From: CAVXNP01 sp963763305
GTDB lineage: Bacteria; Pseudomonadota; Gammaproteobacteria; Xanthomonadales; Rhodanobacteraceae
Assembly: GCA_963763305.1 (NCBI GenBank)
Contig: CAVXNP010000001.1
Coordinates: forward strand, 3,038,001-3,102,000
DNA: 64,000 bases
Direction of reading: 5' to 3'
In this document: positions 1 to 7,607 of the stretch, in pieces
Numbering within the stretch: position 1 is the stretch's first letter
Layout of the letters: every line of letters begins with the position of its first letter
Program-made: the position numbers and the translations under genes
The notes under the pieces: model-generated
Database searches by the model: none
The model's input: the letters and a program-made list of their open reading frames with translations, nothing else
What the model was told of the DNA's origin: nothing

Positions 1-813
1 TCGGGCAAACGCCGGCGTGGCGAACGCCGGGTTCTTGCCGTACAGATGCATGAACACCTGCCCCGGCAGAGTGCCGCCCTGGAATCCGTAGCCGCCGCCC
101 GGATGGGCCTCATCGCGCGAGGCATACAGCATCGGCCGGCTCGGCAGTGCGCCCAGCTCGCTGCCGTAGAAGGTCATCAACCGGGGCAGCAGCGACTGCA
201 GCCGCGCGCGCGTCGCCTCGGGGAAGGCCTGGTCGATCACGGCGATGACTTCGGGTGTCTTGACCGGCACGCCGCGGCCTACGTAGACGTTGGTGCCGTC
301 GTCGCCGTCCTCGAAGTGTGCGACCGGAACGACCTTGCCGCCTACGATCGCGTGGGCGCCCGCCGGCGGCTGCAGCGACACCTGGAACCGCTCTCCGCCC
401 ACGCAGCGCTCGGCGCAGACATGGAAGCGGCCGCTGTGGATGAGCAGGCCGCCGTCGCCGAACGGCGCGAACGGCGCGTAGTCCTTTTCCAGCACGACGT
501 AACGCGGCAGCATGCGGAAAGCGGCATGGTCGAACGCGGCCCCGTCCTTGCGGCGGACCACTTCCTCCCCGTTCTCCAGCACGATCTTCATTGCCGGATC
601 GACCGGCGTCCAGCTCGCGGCACGGTGGCCCTTGCCGTCGACGCGCACGAAGCGCAAGGCGTGCGCCGGCGCGGGCAGCGTGTAGCGCACCTCCCACTGC
701 TGGCCCTGGGGCGCCAGCTTGATGGCGACGTTTGCGGGCAGGCTGGACGCGTGCGCGGAGGGGAGGCCGGCACAGGCCAGGACGGAAACAACAATCAAGT
801 GCTTCAGGCGCAT
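1..813 (-). CDS. Secreted protein of unknown function, C-terminus cut by window edge
   Basis: The gene runs off the left edge; 271 codons are visible and no stop is reached. The ATG start opens a clear signal peptide (MRLKHLIVVSVLAC..., cleavage after AHA near residue 22), so the product is exported. The rest has a beta-rich N-terminal half (AVIGGKVVPV-like strands around residues 150-170) and a region near residues 195-260 (RLQSLLPRLMTFYG, then HLYGKNPAF) that recalls the start of the catalytic part of M1-type aminopeptidases. No zinc motif is visible because that part would lie outside the window. The ribosome-binding site is weak (GGAC about 8 bases upstream). It could be a peptidase-like or purely structural exported protein. 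The reading frame is certain; the function is not. Confidence 0.75.
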   Translation of the reverse strand, partial: MRLKHLIVVSVLACAGLPSAHASSLPANVAIKLAPQGQQWEVRYTLPAPAHALRFVRVDGKGHRAASWTPVDPAMKIVLENGEEVVRRKDGAAFDHAAFRMLPRYVVLEKDYAPFAPFGDGGLLIHSGRFHVCAERCVGGERFQVSLQPPAGAHAIVGGKVVPVAHFEDGDDGTNVYVGRGVPVKTPEVIAVIDQAFPEATRARLQSLLPRLMTFYGSELGALPSRPMLYASRDEAHPGGGYGFQGGTLPGQVFMHLYGKNPAFATPAFAR

Positions 814-1287
814 CGGGCAGGTCCGGTATCGGGGATGGACGGGGCGGATTATCCGGCCGGCGGGACGGGTGGGTGGAGTGCCGGAAGACCCGGGTCTGCC
901 TTGCCGGCAATTGCCGCTGGGAGCAGCGGCGGTGCGGCGGGGGCGTGCGGGTGCTGGCCCGCCGTGGTACCGGCCTTCGCGTGCGCGTCGGTGACCGCCA
1001 TGAGCGGCATCCCCATGCAAAAGGGTGCGGGTGCTTTTCCTGCTCGCCGCGGGCCGGACAGGCGCCGCCGGGGGGACCCAGTGCCCTGGCTTGCCGACCA
1101 AAGCGATCGCTCCAAGGTGCGCTCTTGCCCTGTCTGTTTGCTGGGGTTCGTTCCGTGCGACCGGGTCGACCGTGTCGGTGCGCCAGGCGCCTGGCGTGCG
1201 GGGTCGATTCCGAAGAGGCTGTCGGCCGCTGTCACGCGCCCGTGTGCAGGTAAACGAACCGGGTCCCGTTCGGCCTTGGACCGACCG
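814..1287. other. Intergenic, no gene seen
   Basis: No open frame here has a credible start, ribosome-binding site or recognisable protein. The stretch lies between the end of the winged-helix gene and the start of the truncated secreted gene, both on the minus strand. It should hold the promoter of the latter, but I see no convincing -35/-10 pair. It could contain decayed coding sequence of a longer CadC-type regulator, but no sensor-domain motif can be read in any frame. Confidence 0.6.
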
Positions 1288-1656
1288 TCAATGGGTCCGC
1301 GAAACCCTCTGCGGGCGGGGCCGACGGTGCACCTCACCCACGAAGCAATAACCGATGGTATGCACGGTAGCGATGTAACGCGGATGGAGTGCCGAGTCGC
1401 CCATGGCCTGGCGAAGCTGCGAAATCGCGTGGCTCAGTACGCCCAGGGTGACGTGGCGGTGACCCCACGCGGTATCGAGCAGGGTCTCCTTGTCGACCAC
1501 ATCACCTGCCTGCTCCAGCAGCGTCACCAGCACGGCATAGGCCTTCGGTTCCACCGCGCGGGCTTGACCGTCCCGCTCCAGCCGGTGTGCGCGGGGATCG
1601 ACGACGACGTCATCGCACTGATAGAGCCAATGGCCATCCGGTGGGGAAGCAGACAT
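1288..1656 (-). CDS. Stand-alone OmpR/CadC-type winged-helix DNA-binding protein
   Basis: A 122-residue protein that is almost only a Trans_reg_C (OmpR/PhoB/CadC) winged-helix domain. The N-terminal beta strands (YQCDDVVVDPRAHRLERDG, residues 12-30), the segment PKAYAVLVTLLEQAGDVV, the recognition-helix region VLSHAISQLRQAMGD and the wing YIATVHTIGYCFV are all present in order. The start chosen (MSASPPDG) has AGAGGG 9 bases upstream; a longer in-frame start lacks a ribosome-binding site. CadC/ToxR-like proteins of this order normally continue through a membrane helix into a sensor or TPR domain of several hundred residues. Here the chain stops about 20 basic residues after the wing. It may therefore be a truncated regulator or a genuine single-domain transcription factor. 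Its target is unknown. Confidence 0.8.
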   Translation of the reverse strand: MSASPPDGHWLYQCDDVVVDPRAHRLERDGQARAVEPKAYAVLVTLLEQAGDVVDKETLLDTAWGHRHVTLGVLSHAISQLRQAMGDSALHPRYIATVHTIGYCFVGEVHRRPRPQRVSRTH

Positions 1657-2213
1657 GGTGGTGCCCTCTGAGAGACGCAATATGCTGGCAGCCGCAGTGT
1701 GCGCCGGCCGGTGGCACCGATCGTCTGCCAAAGGTCATCCTCGCGTGTGGTCGCAGTCCGGGACGGAGCAGCAAGAAAGAAACGGATGAGCTTCAAGAGC
1801 TGGTCGTCTGAAGCCCACTCTGCCGCGCTACCGGGCAGGCTGGAAGGCCGGGCCGAGCAGGGCCACTCGATATCGGTACGCCGCAGGGCCTGTAGGGTGG
1901 GCTTCAGCCCACCAAGCTCACCTTCGCGGCAACGCCGCTGAGGCGAACGACGCGAGAGCGGCGAGTCCGTCACTGGCGCTCGCGTCAAGGCGCGCAAGCC
2001 GGAGCGCTCCTCTTCTTTCCTGGAAGGGTTCGCCGGCAACGCACTGCGGCAATGCTCCGACGGGGCGGCGACCCCTTTGCACCGAAGTGGGCACGGCCGC
2101 CGTAAACCCCCCATGAATCCACACGGATTCCTCAACAATTCCTCAAGCAAAAGCCGCGGCCCTGGAGGAATATCCTCGATGCGACGGGCATTGGCGCTCG
2201 CCTGGAGGTACTC
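1657..2213. other. Intergenic region with repeat-like DNA
   Basis: No gene is visible. The middle holds an 18-bp palindrome (annotated separately) with an outlying copy of one arm (CTGAAGCCCAC near 1808), and compact GC hairpins such as GCGGCAACGCCGC near 1926. The composition resembles the dispersed intergenic repeats of Xanthomonadales. The sequence GATGAGCTTCAAGA occurs here near 1787 and again just after the next gene near 2711. Confidence 0.55.
1896..1913. repeat. REP-like palindrome
   Basis: GGTGGGCT-TC-AGCCCACC is a perfect 8-bp inverted repeat with a 2-base loop, preceded by TGTAG. Palindromes of this form in intergenic DNA are typical of REP-type elements in Xanthomonadales. An extra arm copy lies about 90 bp upstream. 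It could also act as a transcript-end hairpin, although no T-run follows. Confidence 0.5.
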
Positions 2214-2714
2214 ATGAAACATCCGATGCTTGCTACGTTCCTTGCCGGGGGCCTTGCCTGCGTTGCCGGCGCCAGCGCCGCCCAGGAAGAGACCAACGTC
2301 ACCAACATGCAGAACATCACGGTCACCGGCTCACAAGCTCCGTATGAGACCTATCTGATCAATCTGCACAGGGACGACTATGGGTTGCAGGCCATGGTCG
2401 GAAACACACGCAGCCAGTACATGCAGGCGCGTCGGGCGGCTGAAAGATGGGAGCGCCAGCGCAGGCAGGGCGCCGCTCCGAGGCCGTACGTGGCGGTGGC
2501 CATCGACAACTCCTATGGCCCCGGGGTGGCCAGGCAGATCCAGCTGATCGACTCGGCGCGAAACACGGTTGCCATCGTGAACGTCTATTGCAAGGGCGTG
2601 GTGCCCTCGGCCGGCAACCGGTGCAGGTTTGTCCGCCGGCCGGTGGCGACCTACACCAACGGACAGCGCCTGGCGTCGAGGCTGCCGGCGACTGCGGCTG
2701 GGCTGGGCGGATGA
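2214..2714 (+). CDS. Small secreted protein of unknown function
   Basis: A 166-residue protein with a signal peptide (MKHPMLATFLAGGLACVAGA, cleavage likely after ASAA near residue 23). GGAGGT lies 6 bases before the ATG, so the start is secure. The mature part has a short N-terminal segment (NITVTGSQAPYETYLI), a basic middle (RRAAERWERQRRQG) and a beta-rich C-terminal half with two cysteines (VNVYCKGVV and NRCRFV), which could pair in the periplasm. I do not recognise the family. It stands alone between a regulator and a convergent carboxypeptidase gene, so context gives no role. Confidence 0.75.
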   Translation: MKHPMLATFLAGGLACVAGASAAQEETNVTNMQNITVTGSQAPYETYLINLHRDDYGLQAMVGNTRSQYMQARRAAERWERQRRQGAAPRPYVAVAIDNSYGPGVARQIQLIDSARNTVAIVNVYCKGVVPSAGNRCRFVRRPVATYTNGQRLASRLPATAAGLGG

Positions 2715-3039
2715 GCTTCAAGACAGGAGTCACCCTTTCGCCGCCGGGGCCGGCAGGCACGTAGCCATCCATCCCCGGCGAACGAAAACCGTGCCTGCCA
2801 CCGGGCAGACGGAAGGCGCCCGGGCGTCTCGCCAGGTGCCCCGACGCAATCGCCGGCGGCTGTGGAAGCCCTCGATGCGGCTGCCGGGGTCCATCCTGGC
2901 AACCTCACGTGTGGCGTGCATGCCTGGGTGGGCACGACCTGGCCGGCGTCGCCTGTGCGATGCATGCGGATGTGCTGATGGCCCACTGCGCGCGCTGGCC
3001 TGTCCGGCACGGAAGGGGCCTGGTCCGCCCTTGCTCCTG
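2715..3039. other. Convergent intergenic region
   Basis: Lies between two genes whose 3' ends face each other. It contains one long inverted repeat (listed next) and no coding sequence I can support. Confidence 0.6.
2752..2799. terminator. Inverted repeat, possible shared terminator
   Basis: GGCAGGCACG and CGTGCCTGCC form a perfect 10-bp stem around a 28-base loop between two convergent genes. There is no T-run, so it may be only an attenuating structure rather than an intrinsic terminator. Confidence 0.3.
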
Positions 3040-4722
3040 CTATTGCACGGTGAAGTACACCGCCTGCGGTGTGCCTGCGCTTCCGCTGGCGTCGGTGCCC
3101 TGAACGAACACGACGTGGCGGCCGCGGGCCAGCCCGGTTGTGGACAGGCGCAGCGTGGCCGGCTCGACGGTCTCGTCGAAGCGGCCGTCGCCGGGCGCCA
3201 TCGGGTGGCCGACGGCATCAGTGGACCAGGGCGTCTGGTCGAGGAACGCCGTCGCGGATCGGACGGCCTGCGTCGGCTCGGTGCCATGGAGCCTGCTGAA
3301 GCGCTTGTCACTGACGGTCGCACTGATCGTGACCGGTACGCCCGCGGCGACAGATGTCGGGGACACGCCCAGCTTGATCGTGGTCGGCCCGGCCGGGTAT
3401 CGGTACGGTGCCCAGAGGTTGCGCGCGGCGAAGCGCAGGGCCTGCAGGTTCGCCGGCAGGGTGGAGGCCTCGAAGGTCGGGCAGCTCTCGAAGAACGCTA
3501 GACCCATCTCGAGGGTGTAGCTCGGCACGCCAAGCAGACCGTACATGGCATCCGTGTCGGTGCCGTCGGCGAGGTACATCCGCGACCACTGTTTGGGCGT
3601 GTAGCCGTTGTACCAGGCCAGGCGCCGGCCCAGCGTGCGCAAGGCGGCGGCGTTGGGCGGAGGCGTGGTGGAGTGGGACCACGGCCACAGCACCGATCTG
3701 GCGTAGCTGTGCAGGTCCAGGAACAGGCCCTGGTAGTCGTCCGGTGCGGCGCTGCCCACCGCGTCGCCGCGGCGATCCCGAAGCACACCATCGCGATACA
3801 CCCCGGTGCTGTCGGGCGTACCGGCGACGTAGCGCAGCAGATCCTGCGATTCGGCTTCGGACAGGCTCGACGGACCGCGATATGAGCCGGCACAGGCATC
3901 GCCGCTGGAGCCACCCGGTGTCTGGTGCCACAGGAACGCGAAATTGCGGTTGAGGTCGACGCCATAACTCGTGGCGCTGCAACTGCCGTTGGTGTCGTCG
4001 ACGTTCTTGCGCCACGACAAACCACGTTCGGCCTGGACGCGGCCGTCGGGATTGGCCTGCAGGATCAGATGGAAGCGGAAGTTGTCCAGCAGCCAGGTCG
4101 CTTCGGGATCGGTGCCGTAGCCATTTGCCAGCCCCTCGGCGAAGCGCGCCAGCAGTTCCGCCGGGGTGTACTCGCGCGCATGGATGGAGGCGAACACCAC
4201 CATGGCCGGCTTGGCGCTGAAGCCGGTCGCCCGATTGCTCAGCTCCAGTGCACGCATCCGGTGCCCGGTGCCCGGCGCCTCGTTTTCGAGCCAGCTCGGG
4301 CCGATGTCGACGACCTGCGCCAGTGACGGGTACGACTGCGCCAGCTGGTCCATGGTCGCGTAGGTTTCGGCCACCGTGCGATAGCATGGATAGCCGGAGA
4401 TGGCCGAAGGCTGGATGCCAGCTCTCCGGCCGCTCCAGTAAGCCTCGGCCTGGCGCATGCGCCGTGTCGCCGACTCGTCGATGGACGCATCGAAGCCATC
4501 GAGGCGAAGCTCCGCCAGCTCGTCCGCGGTGGCTTCCACGCCGATCGTGTGCATCTTCTCGTCGATGACCAGATGCTGGAAGCGCGATGCGACCTCCTGC
4601 AGTTGCGCGCGACTGTCGTAGTGCAGCGTCACGAAGACCGGCGGGGCCTCGGTCCGGGCCATGGCTGGCGCGCAAGCGGCCGCCAGCGTGCCCATCACGA
4701 GAAGTGCAAGTGTCTTTCGCAT
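3040..4722 (-). CDS. Secreted M14 family zinc carboxypeptidase
   Basis: Exported metallocarboxypeptidase of 560 residues. The signal peptide is MRKTLALLVMGTLAAACAPA, followed by a propeptide-like stretch and the M14 catalytic domain (about residues 112-440). Zinc ligands are visible: H181 and E184 in SIHARE, and H338 in LDLHSYARS. E405 in YTLEMG is the catalytic glutamate, and DLNRN (256-260) is the usual substrate-binding segment. Residues 450-560 form a beta-rich C-terminal domain with repeated VSPTSVAAGVPVTIS-like strands. The chosen start has GGAGGA 7 bases upstream and begins a canonical signal peptide. A second, in-frame ATG at 4929 also has a strong ribosome-binding site and would add 69 residues in front of the signal peptide, which is unlikely for an exported enzyme. 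Probable role: extracellular peptide breakdown. Confidence 0.93.
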   Translation of the reverse strand: MRKTLALLVMGTLAAACAPAMARTEAPPVFVTLHYDSRAQLQEVASRFQHLVIDEKMHTIGVEATADELAELRLDGFDASIDESATRRMRQAEAYWSGRRAGIQPSAISGYPCYRTVAETYATMDQLAQSYPSLAQVVDIGPSWLENEAPGTGHRMRALELSNRATGFSAKPAMVVFASIHAREYTPAELLARFAEGLANGYGTDPEATWLLDNFRFHLILQANPDGRVQAERGLSWRKNVDDTNGSCSATSYGVDLNRNFAFLWHQTPGGSSGDACAGSYRGPSSLSEAESQDLLRYVAGTPDSTGVYRDGVLRDRRGDAVGSAAPDDYQGLFLDLHSYARSVLWPWSHSTTPPPNAAALRTLGRRLAWYNGYTPKQWSRMYLADGTDTDAMYGLLGVPSYTLEMGLAFFESCPTFEASTLPANLQALRFAARNLWAPYRYPAGPTTIKLGVSPTSVAAGVPVTISATVSDKRFSRLHGTEPTQAVRSATAFLDQTPWSTDAVGHPMAPGDGRFDETVEPATLRLSTTGLARGRHVVFVQGTDASGSAGTPQAVYFTVQ

Positions 4723-4980
4723 GGCGAAATCCTCCAGGACAGTCGCGCGGCAGGGCCGGCCACGCATGGCGGGTGGCACCGGCGGTTCGATCGATGGAAC
4801 GGTGGAGGCTGGTGCCGGCTCCACCGGAAGGCCGCGTATCCGCGCGTGTGCGGTCACCTCGACGGCGGGGGCGAATACCCGCCGTGTGGCGACCCGCGCC
4901 AGCTGCCGGGAGGCGCTTCGGACCGGCATGGGCGACACCTCCACCGCAACGCGGTCGATCCCCCGGTTCCCTGTGACAAA

Positions 4981-5020
4981 CTTGTACCCCGATGAGGAGC
5001 TGCGTCTTGATCCCGGTCAA
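4981..5020 (-). promoter_or_regulatory. ANR/FNR-type box with a leftward -10 element
   Basis: TTGATCCCGGTCAA at 5007-5020 matches the FNR/ANR consensus TTGAT-N4-(A/G)TCAA exactly. Reading leftward, TACAAG at 4986-4981 is a -10-like hexamer about 28 bp from the box centre, close to the geometry of a class II FNR promoter. It would drive the carboxypeptidase with a long leader, or start just before the alternative ATG at 4929. No -10 is visible on the other side. Confidence 0.5.
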
Positions 5021-5034
5021 GGGAACCCTTGACC
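5015..5034. promoter_or_regulatory. 20-bp palindrome overlapping the ANR box, possible operator
   Basis: GGTCAAGGG-AA-CCCTTGACC has perfect 9-bp arms. Its left arm shares six bases with the ANR box, so a protein bound here could compete with or assist ANR. Possible operator; the cognate regulator is not identifiable. Confidence 0.45.
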
Positions 5035-5392
5035 AGGGGAAACCGGACCACGGAAACGGGCACCCCTGAACGGGTCTGCGGGGCGACGGTCGCATGGACC
5101 GGACCGGACGGCCGCGAGGTACCGGTGTACTTGCATTGCATGCTCGTTGGCCGGAGACGGCGGGTGTCCCGAGCGCGTTTGAAAAGGGCCGTTGGGGACG
5201 ATCGTGGCGTAGTTTGCGGAGCGGCCCCGTCCTCGCGCGTGCGGCGGGAAGCCGGTCTCGAGCATCGGGCAGGAAGGCAAGGCAACGTGCTTTCCGCCGG
5301 GAGGCGGGCGATGCCCAAGGGCGAGCGTGCAGACGGGTTTGAAGATGTCGCCGGTGCAGTTCGACGAAACCCGGAACGATGAGGATCGCGGA

Positions 5393-6034
5393 ATGAACGA
5401 CTTGCAGATCGTCGGGCGGCGCAGCTCGCATTACACGCGGATGCCGTTGTTGTTCGCGCACGAGCTTGGTGTGCCCCTGCGGTGGGTGCCGGTGTACGAC
5501 ATGACGACAACGGCGCCGGAGGCGTACGCAGGCAATCCGGCGCTCAAGCTGCCGATCCTGCGCGATGGTGACGGGGTGCTGTTCGGGGCACAGAACATCT
5601 GCCGGGCGATCGCGGAGCGCGCAAGCAGACCGGCGCGGATCGTGTGGCCGGAGGACCTGCGCGATGCGGTGTCGCGCAACGCCCAGGAGCTGGTATGGCA
5701 TGCCATGGCGGCGCAGGTGCAACTGGTGCTGGGGACGCTGGTGTGCAAGCTGCCCGCGGACAATGCGTATTTCAGCAAGGTGCGCGCAGGGTTCGAGGGC
5801 GCTCTGGACTGGCTGGACGCGCATGTCGGGGAGGCGCTCGCGGTGCTGCCGACGCAGCGCGACCTGTCGTTGTTCGAGGTGTCGCTGTTCTGCCTGCTCG
5901 ACCATCTGGCGTTCCGACCCACGGTGTCGCTACAGGCGTGTCCTGCGCTGCAGCGCTTCACCGAAGCGTTTGCGGAACGACCGGCGGCGCAGAGCACGGC
6001 TTATCGGTTCGATGTGCCGGCAACCGGGAGCTGA
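5393..6034 (+). CDS. Glutathione S-transferase family protein
   Basis: A 213-residue two-domain GST-like protein. The N-terminal thioredoxin-like half contains RRSSHYTRMPLLFAHELG (residues 8-25) and NPALKLPILRDGD (near 49-61, with the cis-Pro P55 of KLPIL), and the C-terminal half is all-helical with FEVSLFCLLDHLAF. The start chosen, MNDLQIVGRR, has AGGA about 8 bases upstream; earlier in-frame ATGs would add residues not expected in the family. Such proteins conjugate glutathione to electrophiles or reduce peroxides in the cytoplasm; the substrate cannot be read from the sequence. It is a single gene, convergent with the sensor kinase downstream. Confidence 0.85.
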   Translation: MNDLQIVGRRSSHYTRMPLLFAHELGVPLRWVPVYDMTTTAPEAYAGNPALKLPILRDGDGVLFGAQNICRAIAERASRPARIVWPEDLRDAVSRNAQELVWHAMAAQVQLVLGTLVCKLPADNAYFSKVRAGFEGALDWLDAHVGEALAVLPTQRDLSLFEVSLFCLLDHLAFRPTVSLQACPALQRFTEAFAERPAAQSTAYRFDVPATGS

Positions 6035-6068
6035 CCGGAATCACCGCGGTGGAAGCGCGACCGGCCTG

Positions 6069-7607
6069 CTAGGCCGGGTTCACTTCGGGAGGCTGGCGCG
6101 GCAGGATTGCGGTAAACGTGGTGCCCTCTGCGGCCGACGAGGTCACCTGCATCCGGCCGTGATGGGCGATCACGATCTCGTTCACGATGTACAGGCCCAG
6201 GCCAACGCTGCGGAGTCCGTCGGTGCTTTCCACGCCGCGAACCATCGGCTTGAACAATGCAGGCAACAGTTCGGGCGGAATGACCGGCCCGGTGTTGTGC
6301 ACGCTGATCCGCACGTTTTCCGGGCCGACCGCAGATGTCACCGTCACTGCCGTCCCCGGCGTGCCGTAGCTGGTCGCGTTGGCCACCAGGTTGCCCACCA
6401 GCTGGCACAGCCGGTCGGCATCGACCTGACACATGCCTTCGCCTTCGGCGACATGCCTGAGCAGGACGCCGGGGTAGGCAAGCGAAAGCTCATTGACCTG
6501 TTCGGCAATCACCGCATGAACGTCGACCGATCGCACGGCCAGACTCAAGCCGCTGCCGATCCGCGCCATGGTGAAGTCCAGCAGGTCGCCGATCATCCGC
6601 TGCGCGCGGCCAGCCGCCCGCTTGACGTGGCCGGCCGTCGTCTTCTGGCGGGGCTCGCGGCACACGCCTTCGAGCAATTCACTACCGAGCAGGATGGTCT
6701 GCAGCGGATTGCGCAGGTCGTGGCTGACGATGCCCATCATCTGCTCGGCGAACAGGGCACGATCCTCGGCGACCGCACGTTGGCGACTCAGGTCGGTGAT
6801 GTCCTGGATCAGCCCGGTGATGCGTTCGACCCTGCCGCTGTCGCCCACCAGCGCACGGGCGGTGGCCCGTACCGTGCGCTGCATGCCGTCGATGCCGTGG
6901 ATACGGTAGGTCGAGCGATAGACCTCGGCAGACGACTGCATCACCTGGGAAAAGGCCGCCTGCGCGGCGGGCAGGTCGCGCGGGTCGATGGCGCCGAGGT
7001 ATTGCTCGGCGGTGACCGCCTGTGGGCGGTCCATGCCGAGCAGCAGGGCCACACTGGGTGCGTAGGTGCGATGACCGGTGGCAGGATCGACCTCCCACAC
7101 ATGCAGATCCGCGGTTTCCAGCGCCAGGCGCAGCTGTGCGTCGGCCAGGGCCAGCGCCTGCTGTGCATGGCCTTGCTGCTGTGCCAATTGCTCGGCCCGT
7201 TGGCGGGTACGCACCAACTCGCGCTCGTACGCATGGCGATCGTGAGCGGCGACCACCGCCAGCTCATGAAACATGACTCCGCCGTAGTCCCGCCCGACCG
7301 CGTTGAGCAGGGCCGGTACCGGATGGCCGTCGCGATGGGTCAGGTCGATCTTCACCTCGGCCACCGAGCCCTGCATCTGCAGCAGGGGCGCCCAGTGCGT
7401 CTGATGGAAGATCCGCCCACCCATGGTCAGCAGGTCCTGGAACCGGCAACGCTCCAGCAGGTCCGCCCGCTCCATGCCGACCCAATCGCAGAAGGTCTGG
7501 TTGACGCGACGGATGGTTCCGTCGCGGTCGGTCAACAGCAGGCCGCAGGCGGCATGCTCGTAGAGCGCTTCGGCACCCGGTAACGGTGGCCTGTCAGGCG
7601 ACGCCAC
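6069..7607 (-). CDS. PAS-PAS sensor histidine kinase, partner of the RsbQ-like hydrolase
   Basis: A 512-residue soluble kinase with no membrane segment. Residues 10-125 form a PAS domain (GLLLTDRDGTIRRVNQTFC, opening like the PAS of RsbP-type proteins), and 155-275 a second PAS/PAC with the closing GLIQDITDL. A coiled linker rich in Gln and Ala (130-155) joins them. HisKA begins near 285 with the phosphoacceptor H296 in IVSHDLRNPLQ, and the HATPase domain (about 400-508) has NLVANATSYG and GLGLYIVNE. No receiver or output domain follows and no response regulator gene lies nearby. The start ATG lies inside the hydrolase gene (14-bp overlap), so the two are translationally coupled and probably act together: the hydrolase product or state could be sensed by the PAS domain. 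Confidence 0.92.
   Translation of the reverse strand: MASPDRPPLPGAEALYEHAACGLLLTDRDGTIRRVNQTFCDWVGMERADLLERCRFQDLLTMGGRIFHQTHWAPLLQMQGSVAEVKIDLTHRDGHPVPALLNAVGRDYGGVMFHELAVVAAHDRHAYERELVRTRQRAEQLAQQQGHAQQALALADAQLRLALETADLHVWEVDPATGHRTYAPSVALLLGMDRPQAVTAEQYLGAIDPRDLPAAQAAFSQVMQSSAEVYRSTYRIHGIDGMQRTVRATARALVGDSGRVERITGLIQDITDLSRQRAVAEDRALFAEQMMGIVSHDLRNPLQTILLGSELLEGVCREPRQKTTAGHVKRAAGRAQRMIGDLLDFTMARIGSGLSLAVRSVDVHAVIAEQVNELSLAYPGVLLRHVAEGEGMCQVDADRLCQLVGNLVANATSYGTPGTAVTVTSAVGPENVRISVHNTGPVIPPELLPALFKPMVRGVESTDGLRSVGLGLYIVNEIVIAHHGRMQVTSSAAEGTTFTAILPRQPPEVNPA

Larger units (their letters stand above)
4723..5392. other. Divergent intergenic region, regulatory
   Basis: A 670-bp stretch between the leftward carboxypeptidase and the rightward GST. 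It carries an ANR/FNR-type box, a -10-like element on the minus strand and a 20-bp palindrome (listed separately). The left third stays open in frame with the carboxypeptidase. Nothing in the remaining part looks coding. Confidence 0.6.

Noticed and set aside
46..1671. A 541-codon plus-strand frame at the left end
   Set aside because: It is antisense to the exported protein and to the winged-helix gene, both of which have signal or domain support.
3370..3390. TTGATCGTGGTCGG as an ANR box
   Set aside because: It lies inside the carboxypeptidase coding sequence and the second half is off consensus.
5029..5382. A 117-codon frame before the GST gene
   Set aside because: Poor start, unusual composition, and it overlaps the regulatory region and the GST leader.
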